Assembly (NCBI GenBank): GCA_002104905.1
Contig: MCFE01000008.1
Location: 1-64,000, forward strand
Source of the DNA: Basidiobolus meristosporus CBS 931.73
Lineage: Eukaryota; Basidiobolomycota; Basidiobolomycetes; Basidiobolales; Basidiobolaceae
Length of the DNA: 64,000 nt
Direction: 5' to 3'
Shown one piece after another: positions 1-9,777 of the stretch; position 1 is the stretch's first letter; every line of letters begins with the position of its first letter. The translations under genes were made by a program, and so were the position numbers. Below the pieces are notes generated by a model. That model had not been told where the DNA came from. It did not search any database and saw only the letters and a program-made list of their open reading frames with translations.

Positions 1-59
1 CACTGTATGCAGATGAAACGTTTTGTTTGGGATAACCACAACTTACCCTTGTTTTGTGA

Positions 60-67
60 TATAAAAA
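60..67 (+). promoter_or_regulatory. TATA box of the Gly/Trp-repeat protein gene
   Basis: TATAAAAA lies about 60 bases upstream of the ATG at 128, a normal core-promoter position for fungi with focused TATA promoters. It is the only such element close to the start codon. It is seen in the sequence only; the transcription start is not known. Confidence 0.55.
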
Positions 68-127
68 GCGAAGATCATACACCCAAAAGCTACACTCACT
101 GTACTGCCACTGCCATCAGCTACAATA

Positions 128-721
128 ATGAAGAATCTTGTCTACTTGGTACTAGGAGTTGTTGGTTTGCAACTAGTTGCCGGAGCACCTGAACCAATTT
201 TCTTTGGCCATGGAGGAGGAGCTGGTGGTGGTGGAGGTGACGGAGGTGGTGATGGCGGTAGCGGCGGCGGCGGCGGTGGTGGCGGCGGTGCCGGCGGCGG
301 TGGCGGTAACAATGGGCAAACAATTGTTGTAGTCGGAGGCAAAGGTGGTGGTGGTGGTGGAAGCTGGGGCGGCGGTGGTGGAAGCTGGGGAGGTGGTGGT
401 GGAAGCTGGGGAGGTGGTGGTGCTGGAAGCTGGGGCGGCGGTGGTGGTGGTGGTGCTGGAAGCTGGGGCGGCGGTGGTGGTGGTGGTGGTGCTGGAAGCT
501 GGGGCGGTGGTGGCGCTGGAAGTTGGGGCGGCGGTGGTGGTGGTCGTGGTCGTGGACGCTGGGGTGATGGTGGACGCTGGATTGGAGGCAGCTATAGCGG
601 TGGTGGCTCCAGTAAGAGGTGGAGTGGACGATTCAAAGCGCCTGCCCCTTGGTCTCCTTCTCCGGAGGCTAATCTCTACGAGTATGGGTCGTACAGCGGA
701 GTCCCTGGTTCGCTTAGTTAA
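128..721 (+). CDS. Secreted glycine-rich protein with GSW repeats
   Basis: An intact 197-residue ORF without introns. Residues 1-19 form a typical signal peptide (Lys near the start, a hydrophobic core, then VAGAPEP as a likely cleavage site). Residues 25-75 are almost pure Gly with a few Ala and Asp. Residues 80-145 contain spaced Gly-Ser-Trp or Ala-Gly-Ser-Trp units separated by glycine runs. The C-terminal 50 residues are less repetitive, basic and aromatic, ending in a Tyr/Ser-rich tail. There is no GPI-like hydrophobic C-terminus and almost no Cys. The family is not recognised. The composition suggests a structural cell-wall or extracellular protein. Codons within the Gly tract vary (GGT, GGC, GGA), so the repeat is maintained at protein level and is not just a DNA triplet expansion. 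A TATA box sits at 60. Confidence 0.8.
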   Translation: MKNLVYLVLGVVGLQLVAGAPEPIFFGHGGGAGGGGGDGGGDGGSGGGGGGGGGAGGGGGNNGQTIVVVGGKGGGGGGSWGGGGGSWGGGGGSWGGGGAGSWGGGGGGGAGSWGGGGGGGGAGSWGGGGAGSWGGGGGGRGRGRWGDGGRWIGGSYSGGGSSKRWSGRFKAPAPWSPSPEANLYEYGSYSGVPGSLS

Positions 722-2373
722 AATGGATCATACTGTTGAAGCCTTTTGCAATAAAATTGGAAATTTTTCCAAATTACATAATAGTCAGGTTTTGTTCAAT
801 CGTTAGGAAACCCAGAGCAATAGTATAGCAAGCCACTCATCACAAAGATGAACTAGATATTGACAACAAAATTCCGAAAGACACATATTTAGGAAACAGC
901 TCTTTCGCTATTACTCCAAAAATAGGAATTCACCGGTGAAGTCAGGATGCCGAACAGTTTCTTATTTCATTTTGACTCGTAGTAGTACCAGATGATCAGA
1001 AGATGCTGCACCACCACGCCTACTGAATTTGACCAAGTTTAGACATTCGAGATCACCAACATAAGGAGCCCGCCCTATTCGAAGCCAATTGAATTTTATT
1101 GTGTTATTAACCTTCGAGTAGTTCCCTTGTCTAACTAAACTGGAATGGGGTAAGTTGAATTGGCGAATTGTCTGATGGAGTTGGAGTTCACACCACCTGG
1201 ATTGAAGCATTATTCATTCTTCGAACTTTGTAATGATACGTAGGTCAGGGGCCTAGACCTGGTAATCGCATGAGGAGTATTGGCTAGTTGGCTACCCAAT
1301 TCTTTTACCAACTTGGAAACACCCTCCATTATACTGGTGCAATATGCCATCACCAACATGTTTAATCCCTAGTCCCCAGTAGAATGCTATATTCCAACCA
1401 CAGTACTTGCACAGCTAAACATGCTGCACATGAATAATGTGGTGCTCCATGCTGGTGCTACATACTAATAACGCCCGTTGACATCGCTCCAGACCATGTG
1501 GGCAAGCTCAGCTGATGATCATGTTATAAGGGCAACGGATACCACTGGAAATAAACCTCCGATAAGATGAATATTCCCAAAAGATCACGTTCTACCATAT
1601 AAATATATCCAACCTGTAACTTAACACCGCTTTATTCTTTATGGAATTAACAAGCACTAAGCAAATGTCATGGTTTCCCAAGAGAGGATGAATTATGTCA
1701 TAATTACCGTTAATCTTTGGAGGCCAAATCTATATTTACTTTCAAGGTTCTTGCCGATTAGATTTTCGGCTTGACATACGTTGATGCGGAAATTGCCGAA
1801 ATGCCAACCTAATTTGTTCAACTAAATGTACTAGTCGGGTATGCTCTGATGACTTGGTTTTAGCTGAATGATTAGGTGAAAATCGGGAGAAATTGAAGGG
1901 AAATTCCCAAATATCCTTTGAGGAGGGCGTTGTGTGTAACGTTAGATCGAAAAAGCAGTACTCTGCCTCCCCAAGCAGCAGCTATATCGAGCACCATGGG
2001 CCCAACCGACTTCATAGTGCGGCGTAAGTATATCATTTAGGAGAATTTACCAAGCCAATCAGAGTACTTCTGGCCTTGACTCGAATGAGCATGTAGCTGA
2101 CACTTCCCTAATGATGGTCAGCATTCTTTATACTTACAAATTTGCCAGGGAACACTCCTTTTATAGGAATTTCTTACATTCGCAGCACTCCACATTTGGA
2201 AACTAGCGGTGCATGTATACTTAGAATTGGATATTGTCTAAATACGATAAACGAATAAAGGTGGCTTGATCTATGGATTTTTTATTTACAAGATGCGAAT
2301 TTACAGTACGTCGTGGCCTCATTTGACTATATGCGTGGTCTCAACAGCTCATTTGACTATACGGAGACTCCAT
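722..2373. other. Intergenic stretch without supported genes
   Basis: No ORF here has coding character or a recognisable domain. Near its right edge, around 2318-2363, a 14-base phrase CTCATTTGACTATA occurs twice, 36 bases apart, just beyond the 3' end of the first zinc-finger gene. Confidence 0.5.
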
Positions 2374-2862
2374 TCAATTAAGCAGAAACTTGATTCCCAT
2401 TCGTTCGGTTGATAATACCCCGTCAAAAGGGCGACTGATTCGCACGGCCTCTTCCGTTGTACGTTGCTTGCACTTTGAATGTTTGCACGTTGAATATGGG
2501 TTCGAGGCAGAACTGTCAGGTAGAGTCTTTACTGAGTATGACGAGGCAGATGAATCAGAATCGCTTTCGTGGTCTGGCGACCTTCTTTTGCGTGATACAG
2601 CAGACGGATGATCTAACGCTAAATGGCGGGAGATTTGGTCACTACGCGTGAAGCCTTTGTTACACCCAGGCACAGGGCAGATATGTGGATATTCACCAGA
2701 GTGGATACGGAAATGGCGTTTGTAATTGTCTCGTCGTCCAAAGGTTTTTTTACACACGGGGCATTGGAAGTGGTTCAATTTTTGGTTCCTGCTAGACTTC
2801 ACCTCGCGTGAAAAATAGCTGGGGTCCATTGAACTGGATGTGTACACAAATCGAAAATTCAT
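2374..2862 (-). CDS. Two-finger C2H2 protein, FLLN family member 1
   Basis: A single-exon ORF of 162 residues. Two C2H2 fingers lie at about residues 34-84. Finger 1 has CX2C and HX3H spacing with helix RRDNYKR; finger 2 has CX4C and HX4H spacing with helix RSDQISR. They are joined by SGEYPHI, a variant of the TGEKP linker that marks DNA-binding tandem fingers. A basic and Ser-rich region follows (SRKRRSPDHESDSDSS), which could be a nuclear localisation signal. The protein ends in MGIKFLLN, the C-terminal peptide shared with four other genes in this window. A second Met (residue 12, MDPSYF) is an alternative start. The role is inferred to be a sequence-specific transcription factor. No longer family homologue is recognised. 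Confidence 0.85.
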   Translation of the reverse strand: MNFRFVYTSSSMDPSYFSREVKSSRNQKLNHFQCPVCKKTFGRRDNYKRHFRIHSGEYPHICPVPGCNKGFTRSDQISRHLALDHPSAVSRKRRSPDHESDSDSSASSYSVKTLPDSSASNPYSTCKHSKCKQRTTEEAVRISRPFDGVLSTERMGIKFLLN

Positions 2863-2941
2863 TCTAAAGAGGAGGAATGTGGCAGTTGTCGGTCGACCAT
2901 AGCTCTTATATTCGCACCAACTGATCTAAATTTGTCTGTGC

Positions 2942-3313
2942 ATGGAACATTCCTTCCAAGCAGATTACTCCACCAAATCCTTGGATTCAGTCACTTTGGT
3001 CGTTGACAATATAAATTGTATCAGCCAATTATTAGAAATCGTACCCAATCTAGAATACTGGCCAGACTCGAAATACGGAAGTTTATTAGGATTAATTAAG
3101 GGCGTCAACACAATTATAGTTGAACTCGATACGCATTTGATACAGCGGGATTTCGGAAGGTCTCCGTTCGGCCAAGTCCGAAATCCTCGGTCTGTGAACG
3201 ATCAACGCCAAATGCGGATGTTTGTTAGAGACGCTTTGTTCAGTGGTTATTTTGGATCTAGACAGTCTGGCCAATCTGTTCAATTTAATAGGAAGTTAAC
3301 ATTCATAATGTGA
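2942..3313 (+). CDS. Possible small protein, unrecognised
   Basis: A 123-residue ORF starting with ATG whose composition looks coding (LVVDNINCISQLLEIVP and so on) but that has no signal peptide of its own. Its 3' end overlaps the last 34 bases of the opposite-strand zinc-finger gene, and there it reads the antisense of the conserved FLLN tail, so the true end may be earlier. The middle segment loosely resembles the second exon of the candidate secreted gene at 17857 (shared L-x-x-IVP followed by a Gly-containing segment). It could be the 3' exon or a truncated copy of such a gene, with the signal-peptide exon missing. Confidence is low. Confidence 0.3.
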   Translation: MEHSFQADYSTKSLDSVTLVVDNINCISQLLEIVPNLEYWPDSKYGSLLGLIKGVNTIIVELDTHLIQRDFGRSPFGQVRNPRSVNDQRQMRMFVRDALFSGYFGSRQSGQSVQFNRKLTFIM

Positions 3314-3627
3314 CTTTCCTTGTCTGGTTCTTTAGTATCGCTCGTTGCACAGCTGCACTCATCACGCTCCTTAGCATCGACGATGCTGGTGGAATGGTAC
3401 ATCACTTCATGGCGCGAGAGCTGATCGCTGCGAGTGAACGATCTATTGCAGTCCATATGGGGGCAGGTGTACAAGTTCTCACCGGTGTGCCGTCGCATGT
3501 GACGTTTGAAGTTGTCTCTTCTTCCAAAAGATTTCCCACACACTAGACATTGGGTCCTTTTGTTCTGCACGGTCATCATGAATGCGGACAAGTGAACAGC
3601 CTCATTTATATGGTCCAATTCCCCCAT
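3280..3627 (-). CDS. Two-finger C2H2 protein, FLLN family member 2
   Basis: A single-exon ORF of 115 residues, the shortest of the five paralogues. Finger 1 (from CLVCGKSF) has helix GRRDNFKR, and finger 2 (from CPHMDC) has helix TRSDQLSR with HX4H spacing. The linker is TGENLYT. After the fingers there are only about 35 residues, including an acidic segment, before the C-terminus MNVNFLLN. Its start lies 418 bases beyond the upstream end of the next family gene, and both are on the minus strand, so they may be tandem duplicates. Finger contact positions (Arg -1, Asn 3, Arg 6; Arg -1, Gln 3, Arg 6) are the same as in the other members. A regulatory role in the nucleus is inferred. Confidence 0.85.
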   Translation of the reverse strand: MGELDHINEAVHLSAFMMTVQNKRTQCLVCGKSFGRRDNFKRHMRRHTGENLYTCPHMDCNRSFTRSDQLSRHEVMYHSTSIVDAKERDECSCATSDTKEPDKESHIMNVNFLLN

Positions 3628-4383
3628 TGTCTAGTATCGGACACTTAGTTTCATAGCGACAGAGGCCTGATCCATTGTGACTGTGCCAAATGTCTATTGT
3701 ATTGTTTACAGCGATTGGAGTCTAGATCTCACATCACATCTTCACTATTGATATAGATGCACAGAAAATCATTCAATACCATCGAGAATTGTACATGAGA
3801 GTCTATTGTGTTGTTGCAGCCACATGAACCTATATTAGAGGTTAGGTTCCATTCTTTGTGGCAAGTGTGTGGGGAACTATTTGTATGTCGAATGACCGCA
3901 CTACAAACCCATAGTGGTCGGCGTCTACTGGAAAGGCTTTTTGATCTTCTCAATGTTGATGTATAAATTTTTAGATGCAAGGGCAGTATCGTAACATAAT
4001 GTCCCTGAATTTTGCTCATGTTATTGGGTAGAAATGCTGATTTGGTATTCATTAAAAGAATGCGTGATTTCACTTGCTGGTTTATAGGGTAAGAATGAAG
4101 TATCTGTACTTTCGTAGATCTTACCAAGGCATTCTTTATTTTCCAGGTCGCAGTTCCATGCAGCTCCCTCTCCAAGTGTTGTTATGGGTAATAACGGCAA
4201 AGTGTCAGGATATTCCACAGCCCTAGCGTCACATTGTATGATTTTCAAGTTGGCCGTAATGCTAAAATACATATGAACCACAAATGTTGTTGCAATAGCA
4301 TCTCACAATCTGCGAAATAGGTTGGACCCCGAGACCAGTTCTAAACCTTTGTTGTAAATAATTGTTTTGCCAATACCATGTGT
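3628..4383. other. Intergenic stretch without supported genes
   Basis: Overlapping minus-strand ORFs at 3729-4281 have no domain, no codon signature and no neighbouring splice pattern. This stretch leads into the LTR-rich block. Confidence 0.4.
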
Positions 4384-4485
4384 ACGTATAAATATCATTT
4401 CTATATTCAGTAAATCATTAAGTGAAAACCATACAATGTACTTGCTTTCTCACCCACTTCTAATATTTCCTAGACTTTTGCAATA
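4384..4485 (+). repeat. Copia LTR fragment (3' part), diverged
   Basis: The sequence around ATTAAGTGAAAACCATACAA and the following pyrimidine-rich stretch matches the 3' third of the intact Copia LTR of this window, read in plus orientation. It is diverged and lacks the LTR terminus TTACAACA. It is an old truncated copy. Confidence 0.55.
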
Positions 4486-4976
4486 TATTCTGCTTGTTAC
4501 TCACATGTTTGCATGTAGGGCTCAAACCAAGTATTTATACACAAATGAGATTATACAAAACAAAAGATGCAAACATGTAGAGAAAAGTCCTGAGAAGCAA
4601 TGCTCCAAGCTTAGGGCTCTTTGTATGAGCTTGAATTTTCTGATAAATTACTGTACTTCATTGACATAATGAATTGGTCAATACCATAAAAACCAAAATA
4701 CAATTAGCAGCTTATGACTCAGCAATAAGCTGACAAAAATATTTGATTAATATCTTATATAATGCTAAACTAAGTATTTACAACTTTACATATATACCTA
4801 GCATTCAAACTCATGTAGTAACACTTGGAGTATATAAATATTGTTGGTTTTGTAACTACACTAGAATACTCCATTTACTTAGTCATTTGGGCAGTAGCCT
4901 CTGAGTCTTGAAATAATTATCTGTAGTTTTGGTTGCTGTTAATGTGGAGAAGGTTCTCAAATTTTCATGATGTAGG

Positions 4977-5321
4977 TGTTATATATTTTTGTAACTACAC
5001 CCAAGTATTCACCTAACTTAGTCTCTTTGATTGTTGCCTACAGGTATTAGAGAACTCAGCATATACTTTCTGTCAGGACTTAGAATATACTCTCCAGTGT
5101 AGCAGGTACCTAAAACATGAAGTTTCTCAAAGTTGTTCAAACAGCCCAATCTTTGTATATATGCTCTTGGGACCTTGCTGAGCATATGCCAAGTGAGTCT
5201 GCTTTGCCAAGGATGTACAGGAACTTAAAAACTACTGTTATATTCAATATATCATCAAGTGAAAGCACATGATCTATTTGTTCTTCAAATCACTTCCAAT
5301 ATCTCTAAAACTCTTACAACA
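4977..5321 (+). repeat. Relic Copia LTR with downstream PBS-like sequence
   Basis: About 345 bases running from TGTT to TTACAACA and alignable by eye along the full length of the intact LTR (reverse orientation relative to it): CACCTAACTTAGTC near the start, then the AGGTACCTAAAACATGAA segment, and the ATCAAGTGAAA segment near the end. The bases directly after it, ACATGAGCC, resemble the primer-binding site of the intact element, so this marks the 5' LTR of a plus-strand relative whose internal region is deleted or unrecognisable. A less clear partial copy precedes it at about 4841-4975. Confidence 0.65.
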
Positions 5322-5827
5322 ACATGAGCCTGATATTTTGCCTAGTCAGTCAAATGACCAAAGGCTTTGTACACATGTACTTACAACCTTTCTAAGTATG
5401 CTATACATGTTAAACCTATCAAGACTATGTAAATATAATAGTACCACCATTGCATTCAGTCAGTAGTTCCTCATGAAAAAGAAATAATTTCAGGCCAGCA
5501 GAATTCCAACATAACATTAGCTGGATCTCAAGTTTACCAAAGCCTACAACTCTCAGTATCTCAGGTACTAGCCATCTGGTAGATAAGTCAATGTATTTCT
5601 TAAAAGGTGACTGGGCTAACCAGCATTGATACCAGACTTGGTAATCACCCACTCACCACTTACCTCAAAGATTACAGCCCAAATTTTGAAGAAGAAACAC
5701 AAGCTGAACGCTAGCAAAATACCACTAGGATACCAGCACAATACTGGCAAATCATCAGAATGAATTCCAATTTAATATTTCTCACAGGGATTAAGTTAAG
5801 CCCCCTGATGCACCAATTCTTGCAGTA

Positions 5828-5945
5828 GTTACAAGAGTTTTGGAGATGTTGGAGGTAATTGGGAGAGCTAATACATTATGTAGCTTACACTTAATGAATC
5901 AAAGATTTCAAAAGTAGTGCTTCAGCTCCAGCAGTCTTGTCAAAA
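5828..5945 (-). repeat. Copia LTR fragment, minus orientation
   Basis: GTTACAAGAGTTTTGGAGAT and the following ATTATGTAGCTTACACTTAA match the start of the intact LTR as read on the plus strand (the 3' end of a minus-strand element), but with many substitutions. Only about the first third is recognisable. Confidence 0.5.
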
Positions 5946-6009
5946 CAAAAACATAGACCAACACTTTGCTTACACACTCTTGCACTCTTTCTAAATATAT
6001 TCTAAGTAT

Positions 6010-6368
6010 ATTTTAAGCACTGCAGCTACACCCATATATTGACCTGACTTAGCCACCTAGTTAATCATTGCAAACTTCTGAGAATTCTGGCCAAATATCT
6101 TGTTGGGATTTGCTCAAAATGTTTTCTCCAACTCATCAGATACTCAGAGCATGAAATACCAATAAATTGTCCAATCAGCCCAAAGCTTTTGCCACATGCT
6201 CTCAGGACCTTCCTGATCATATACTACATGTTTTTCTTGCCAATAGCATATAATAGTATAAATACTGCTGTTATGTTCAATAAATATAATACTTTTACAT
6301 TCTATGAGCCATAAAGTGAAATCTACACCATATGCTTGCTTTCCAGATCCCTTGATGTATCTCCAGGA
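6010..6368 (+). repeat. Relic Copia LTR interrupted by the intact element
   Basis: A diverged LTR in plus orientation: TGACCTGACTTAGCCACC near its start, CTTGTTGGGATTTGCT in the middle and ATAAAGTGAAATCTACACC near its end. The intact Copia element is inserted at its 3' edge, directly after CAGGA, so an older LTR served as the insertion site. Confidence 0.55.
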
Positions 6369-6718
6369 TGTTGTAAGAGTCTTGGAGATATTGGAAGTGA
6401 TTTGGAGAACAAGTAGATTATGTGGTTTTCACTTAATGATTGATTGAATGTAAAAGTAGTATTTATACTTTTACCTGGTCTTGGCATTACAAACACATAG
6501 GATAGGTTAAGAAAGGTCCCAAGAACATGTGTGCAAGGTCTGGGGCTGTTTGGACAACTTTGAGAATTTTCATGTTCTGGGTACCTGGTATTTTGGTGAA
6601 AATATTCTAAGTAAATCCCAACAAGGAATTTTGGTCAGTATTCTCTAGGATTTGAAGGTGATGATCTAAGTGACTAAGTTAGGTGAATATTTAGGTGGAA
6701 TTCCGAATTTTTACAACA
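6369..6718 (-). repeat. 3' LTR of the intact Copia element
   Basis: 350 bases bounded by TG...CA within the short inverted termini TGTTGTAA / TTACAACA. It is identical by eye to the other LTR (10706-11054) apart from one extra T in a T-run near 6628. The element lies on the minus strand, so this copy is its 3' LTR. Confidence 0.95.
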
Positions 6719-6729
6719 CTCCCACTCAG
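6719..6729 (-). promoter_or_regulatory. Polypurine tract of the Copia element
   Basis: On the minus strand CTGAGTGGGAG sits directly before the 3' LTR and directly after the pol stop codon. It is the position where the plus-strand DNA primer of LTR elements is made. The tract is short, with one T interruption. Confidence 0.6.
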
Positions 6730-9700
6730 CTAAATGTTCATACTGGCTAGTCCTAATTTTGACCTAAAATATTCAAACTTGTCTCTAGCTAATGGTTTGG
6801 TAAATATGTCTGCAATCATTTCATCTGTAGGACAGTAAACTAATCTAACTAAGTCATTCTCTATAGCTTCTTGTATGAAATGATGTCTAATATCTATGTG
6901 CTTGGTTCTAGGATGAAAAGTTGGATTTCTACCTAATTGTATACATCCTTGATTATCTTGAAATAAAGTAATAGGCGTTTTTTGACATAGGCCTAAATCT
7001 GTAAAGAGCTTTCTTAACCACATTGCTTCTTTTGTAGCTTCACAGGCTGCCATATACTCTGCCTCTGTGGTGGAAAGTGCTATGGTTGGTTGCTTTCTTG
7101 AATTCCATGAAATTGCTCCTTTACAGTAAAGAACGGTGTATCCTGTGGTGGATCTTCTGTCTTCCAAATTTTGTCCCCAGTCAGCATCAGAGTATCCCAC
7201 AAGATCCTGTTCTGAATCATTATAAGTGTATCTTAAGCAGATATCAGCAGTTCCTTTTAGGTATCTAAAAATCTGCTTAACTGCTGCAGTATGATCAGAT
7301 CCATAGTTCTGATTATGTTGGCTGACAACTCCCACTGAATATGAGATATCTGGACATGTTCCAAGCATGATATAAATCAGACTGCCAACCATAGATTGAT
7401 AAGGAAAGTCAGGGCTTTCAGATGGCACCAAGCTCTCTTGATTTGGTTGAGTTTTGACCAAGTCAAGGTTTGTCTCCATTGGGGTAGCTGCCGGTTTACA
7501 GTCTTCCATTTTGTACTTCTTTAGTATATCTTGAATATACTTGGATTGACTTAGGGTGATAGTCTGGGTACTTCTGTCTATGGAGAACTTAATCCCTAAG
7601 TAGTAACTAAGTTCTCCTAGATCAGACATCTTGAACTCCTTAGATAGGCTGGATTTAGTCTCTTCCAATGTTTCTAGGTTATTGGCGGCTATAATAAGAT
7701 CATCCACATATAGAGCTAATAGAACTGAATTTGCTCTATCTGGCTTATAGTATATACTATAGTCAGCATTACTCCTTTTGAAACTCAAAGATTCCAAATA
7801 AGAATCTATCTTGCAATTCCAGGCTCTTGGTGATTGTTTGAGACCATATAGTGACTTTTTAAGCTTGCAGACCAAAAGGGGGTTATTTTGGTCAACAAAC
7901 CCATCAGGCTGGTCCATATACACGTCCTCATCAAGTTCTCCATTCAAAAATGCAGTTTTTACATCCATTTGATGAATAAAAAACTTATATTTGGGTGCAA
8001 TAGCCAGTATTAATCTGATGGAATTAAACTTGGCTACCAGTGCAAAGGTCTCAGTATAGTCAAGTCCTTTTGTTTGAGAGTATCCTTTGGCTACAAGTCT
8101 TGCTTTGTATCTTTCAACTGTACCATCAGCCTTGTATTTTGTCTTGAAGACCCATCTGCATCCAATTGATTTTTGGTTGATTGGTAATTTGACTAAGTCC
8201 CAAGTTTGATTTTCCATCAGGGCCTGATATTCCTCAGTCATTGCAGATCTCCAAAACTTTGTCTGAGGGCTATTTAGGGCCTCTTTTACAGTCTGGGGTT
8301 CATCAATATGGACTGAATAGGCATAGGCTAAGTTTGTACCCTCATTGATATAGTAATTTGGGCTATTTCTTGTCCAATTGGATCTCCGGGCATTTGATAC
8401 TGGAATGATAACTTCTGGGATATTCCTGGGCACTGATTCTGGCTGAACCACGGTTGTAGAGTCCTCTGGAGTGAAAAAAATTTCATTGTTTTGCTCTGAT
8501 TCAATCCTGACAATTGGTGGACTTGAGATCAAATTTTCGTCATCATCTGATGTCATTTTTTGTGAAAATTTTGAATTTTCATCAAACAACACATCCCTGG
8601 ACTTGATAAGCTTCTTTGCTTTGGTATTGTAGAGTCTGTATGCCTTACTCTCATTGCAGTAGCCCAAAAATATGCATTTTACATTTTTTGGCTCAAATTT
8701 TGACTGATTTCCGGCCAGTTTTTTGGCATATGCTGTGCACCCAAATATTCTTAGATGTTCTGTACTTGGTGTGTATCCATACCATGCTTCAAATGGAGTA
8801 GAATCACGAAGTATTCTGTTATAACTCCTATTTTTAAGGTATACAGCAGTGGCAACTGATTCTGCCCAAAAATCATAGGATAATTTTTGATCATGGATCA
8901 TAGATCTTGCCATATCAATTATTGATCTGTTAGCTTGTTCTGCTACTCCATTTTGCTGTGGGGAGTATGGTACAGTAGTCTCTTGCTTTATCCCATGAAT
9001 TTTGCAGAAGTGGATGAAGAGTTTTGAGGTATATTCTCCACCATTGTCAGAGCGTATTTTCTTGATTTTTTCACCAGTTTCTCTCTCCACCATGGCTTTA
9101 AACTCCCTGAACTTAGACAGAGCTTCTTCCTTTCTCTCCATGAAGTAGACCCATGTGTATCTTGTATAATCATCAATAAAAGTGATTAAATACTTCATCC
9201 CGCCAAAGGATAAATTTTGCATAGGTCCACACAGATCTGAGTGAATTAGATCTAATTTTTTCTTAGTTTTGATTAACCCAGAGCTCTTGAACGGTTGTCT
9301 GGCTTGTTTCCCATATATGCAGGCTTCACAGTGCTCCAAATTAGCTGGGGGATCAATTTTCACTCCAGAAATTAGCTGATCTTTGATCATTTTACGCAAA
9401 AAATCAAAATTGATGTGTCCAAATCTCCTGTGCCAAAGCATTGGTGTTTCTTCATTTAAGTTACTTATATTGGCTTCCAGATATGATGGAATATAAGTCA
9501 ACTTGTATAGATTATGATCTCTGATACCCAAAGCAATATGGGCACCATTTTGATCAGTGATCCTGCATCCAGAATTGTCAAAACTGAAACTGAGTCCTTC
9601 TGCTGTGGCCTTGCTTACAGAGAGTAGGTTCTTGGCTATTTCTGGTACATAGAGTACTTCTTTAAAGGTCAGTGTATGGCTTCCTTCACTGCTTCTAAGG

Positions 9701-9753
9701 TTTACTTGGATAGTTCCTTCTCCCACTGCATCAAGTGTTCTATTGTCACCCAT
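6730..9753 (-). CDS. Copia pol: end of protease, integrase, reverse transcriptase, RNase H
   Basis: A 1007-residue open frame. Integrase zinc domain HHCC at about 108-146 (HRRFGH, then CEAC); DDE core with D in IHSDLCGP, D in KIRSDNGGEY and E in QQNGVAEQ. Reverse transcriptase in the second half with ALYVDDLII as the catalytic YVDD. RNase H near the end with D in GYSDADWG, E in STTEAEYM and D in LFQDNQG. All catalytic residues I can identify are present and there are no internal stops. The frame is continuous with the gag-protease ORF upstream except for one stop codon, so the first ATG (9753) is probably not an authentic start; the polyprotein would be made by readthrough or from an undamaged parent. 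A role in replication of the element is expected from the family. Confidence 0.95.
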   Translation of the reverse strand: MGDNRTLDAVGEGTIQVNLRSSEGSHTLTFKEVLYVPEIAKNLLSVSKATAEGLSFSFDNSGCRITDQNGAHIALGIRDHNLYKLTYIPSYLEANISNLNEETPMLWHRRFGHINFDFLRKMIKDQLISGVKIDPPANLEHCEACIYGKQARQPFKSSGLIKTKKKLDLIHSDLCGPMQNLSFGGMKYLITFIDDYTRYTWVYFMERKEEALSKFREFKAMVERETGEKIKKIRSDNGGEYTSKLFIHFCKIHGIKQETTVPYSPQQNGVAEQANRSIIDMARSMIHDQKLSYDFWAESVATAVYLKNRSYNRILRDSTPFEAWYGYTPSTEHLRIFGCTAYAKKLAGNQSKFEPKNVKCIFLGYCNESKAYRLYNTKAKKLIKSRDVLFDENSKFSQKMTSDDDENLISSPPIVRIESEQNNEIFFTPEDSTTVVQPESVPRNIPEVIIPVSNARRSNWTRNSPNYYINEGTNLAYAYSVHIDEPQTVKEALNSPQTKFWRSAMTEEYQALMENQTWDLVKLPINQKSIGCRWVFKTKYKADGTVERYKARLVAKGYSQTKGLDYTETFALVAKFNSIRLILAIAPKYKFFIHQMDVKTAFLNGELDEDVYMDQPDGFVDQNNPLLVCKLKKSLYGLKQSPRAWNCKIDSYLESLSFKRSNADYSIYYKPDRANSVLLALYVDDLIIAANNLETLEETKSSLSKEFKMSDLGELSYYLGIKFSIDRSTQTITLSQSKYIQDILKKYKMEDCKPAATPMETNLDLVKTQPNQESLVPSESPDFPYQSMVGSLIYIMLGTCPDISYSVGVVSQHNQNYGSDHTAAVKQIFRYLKGTADICLRYTYNDSEQDLVGYSDADWGQNLEDRRSTTGYTVLYCKGAISWNSRKQPTIALSTTEAEYMAACEATKEAMWLRKLFTDLGLCQKTPITLFQDNQGCIQLGRNPTFHPRTKHIDIRHHFIQEAIENDLVRLVYCPTDEMIADIFTKPLARDKFEYFRSKLGLASMNI

Positions 9754-9777
9754 GAAAACCTTCTTAATTGGAATTTC

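Noticed and set aside
142-342. Proline-rich minus-strand ORF
   Set aside because: Antisense of the glycine codons in the secreted protein; the polyproline text is a by-product.
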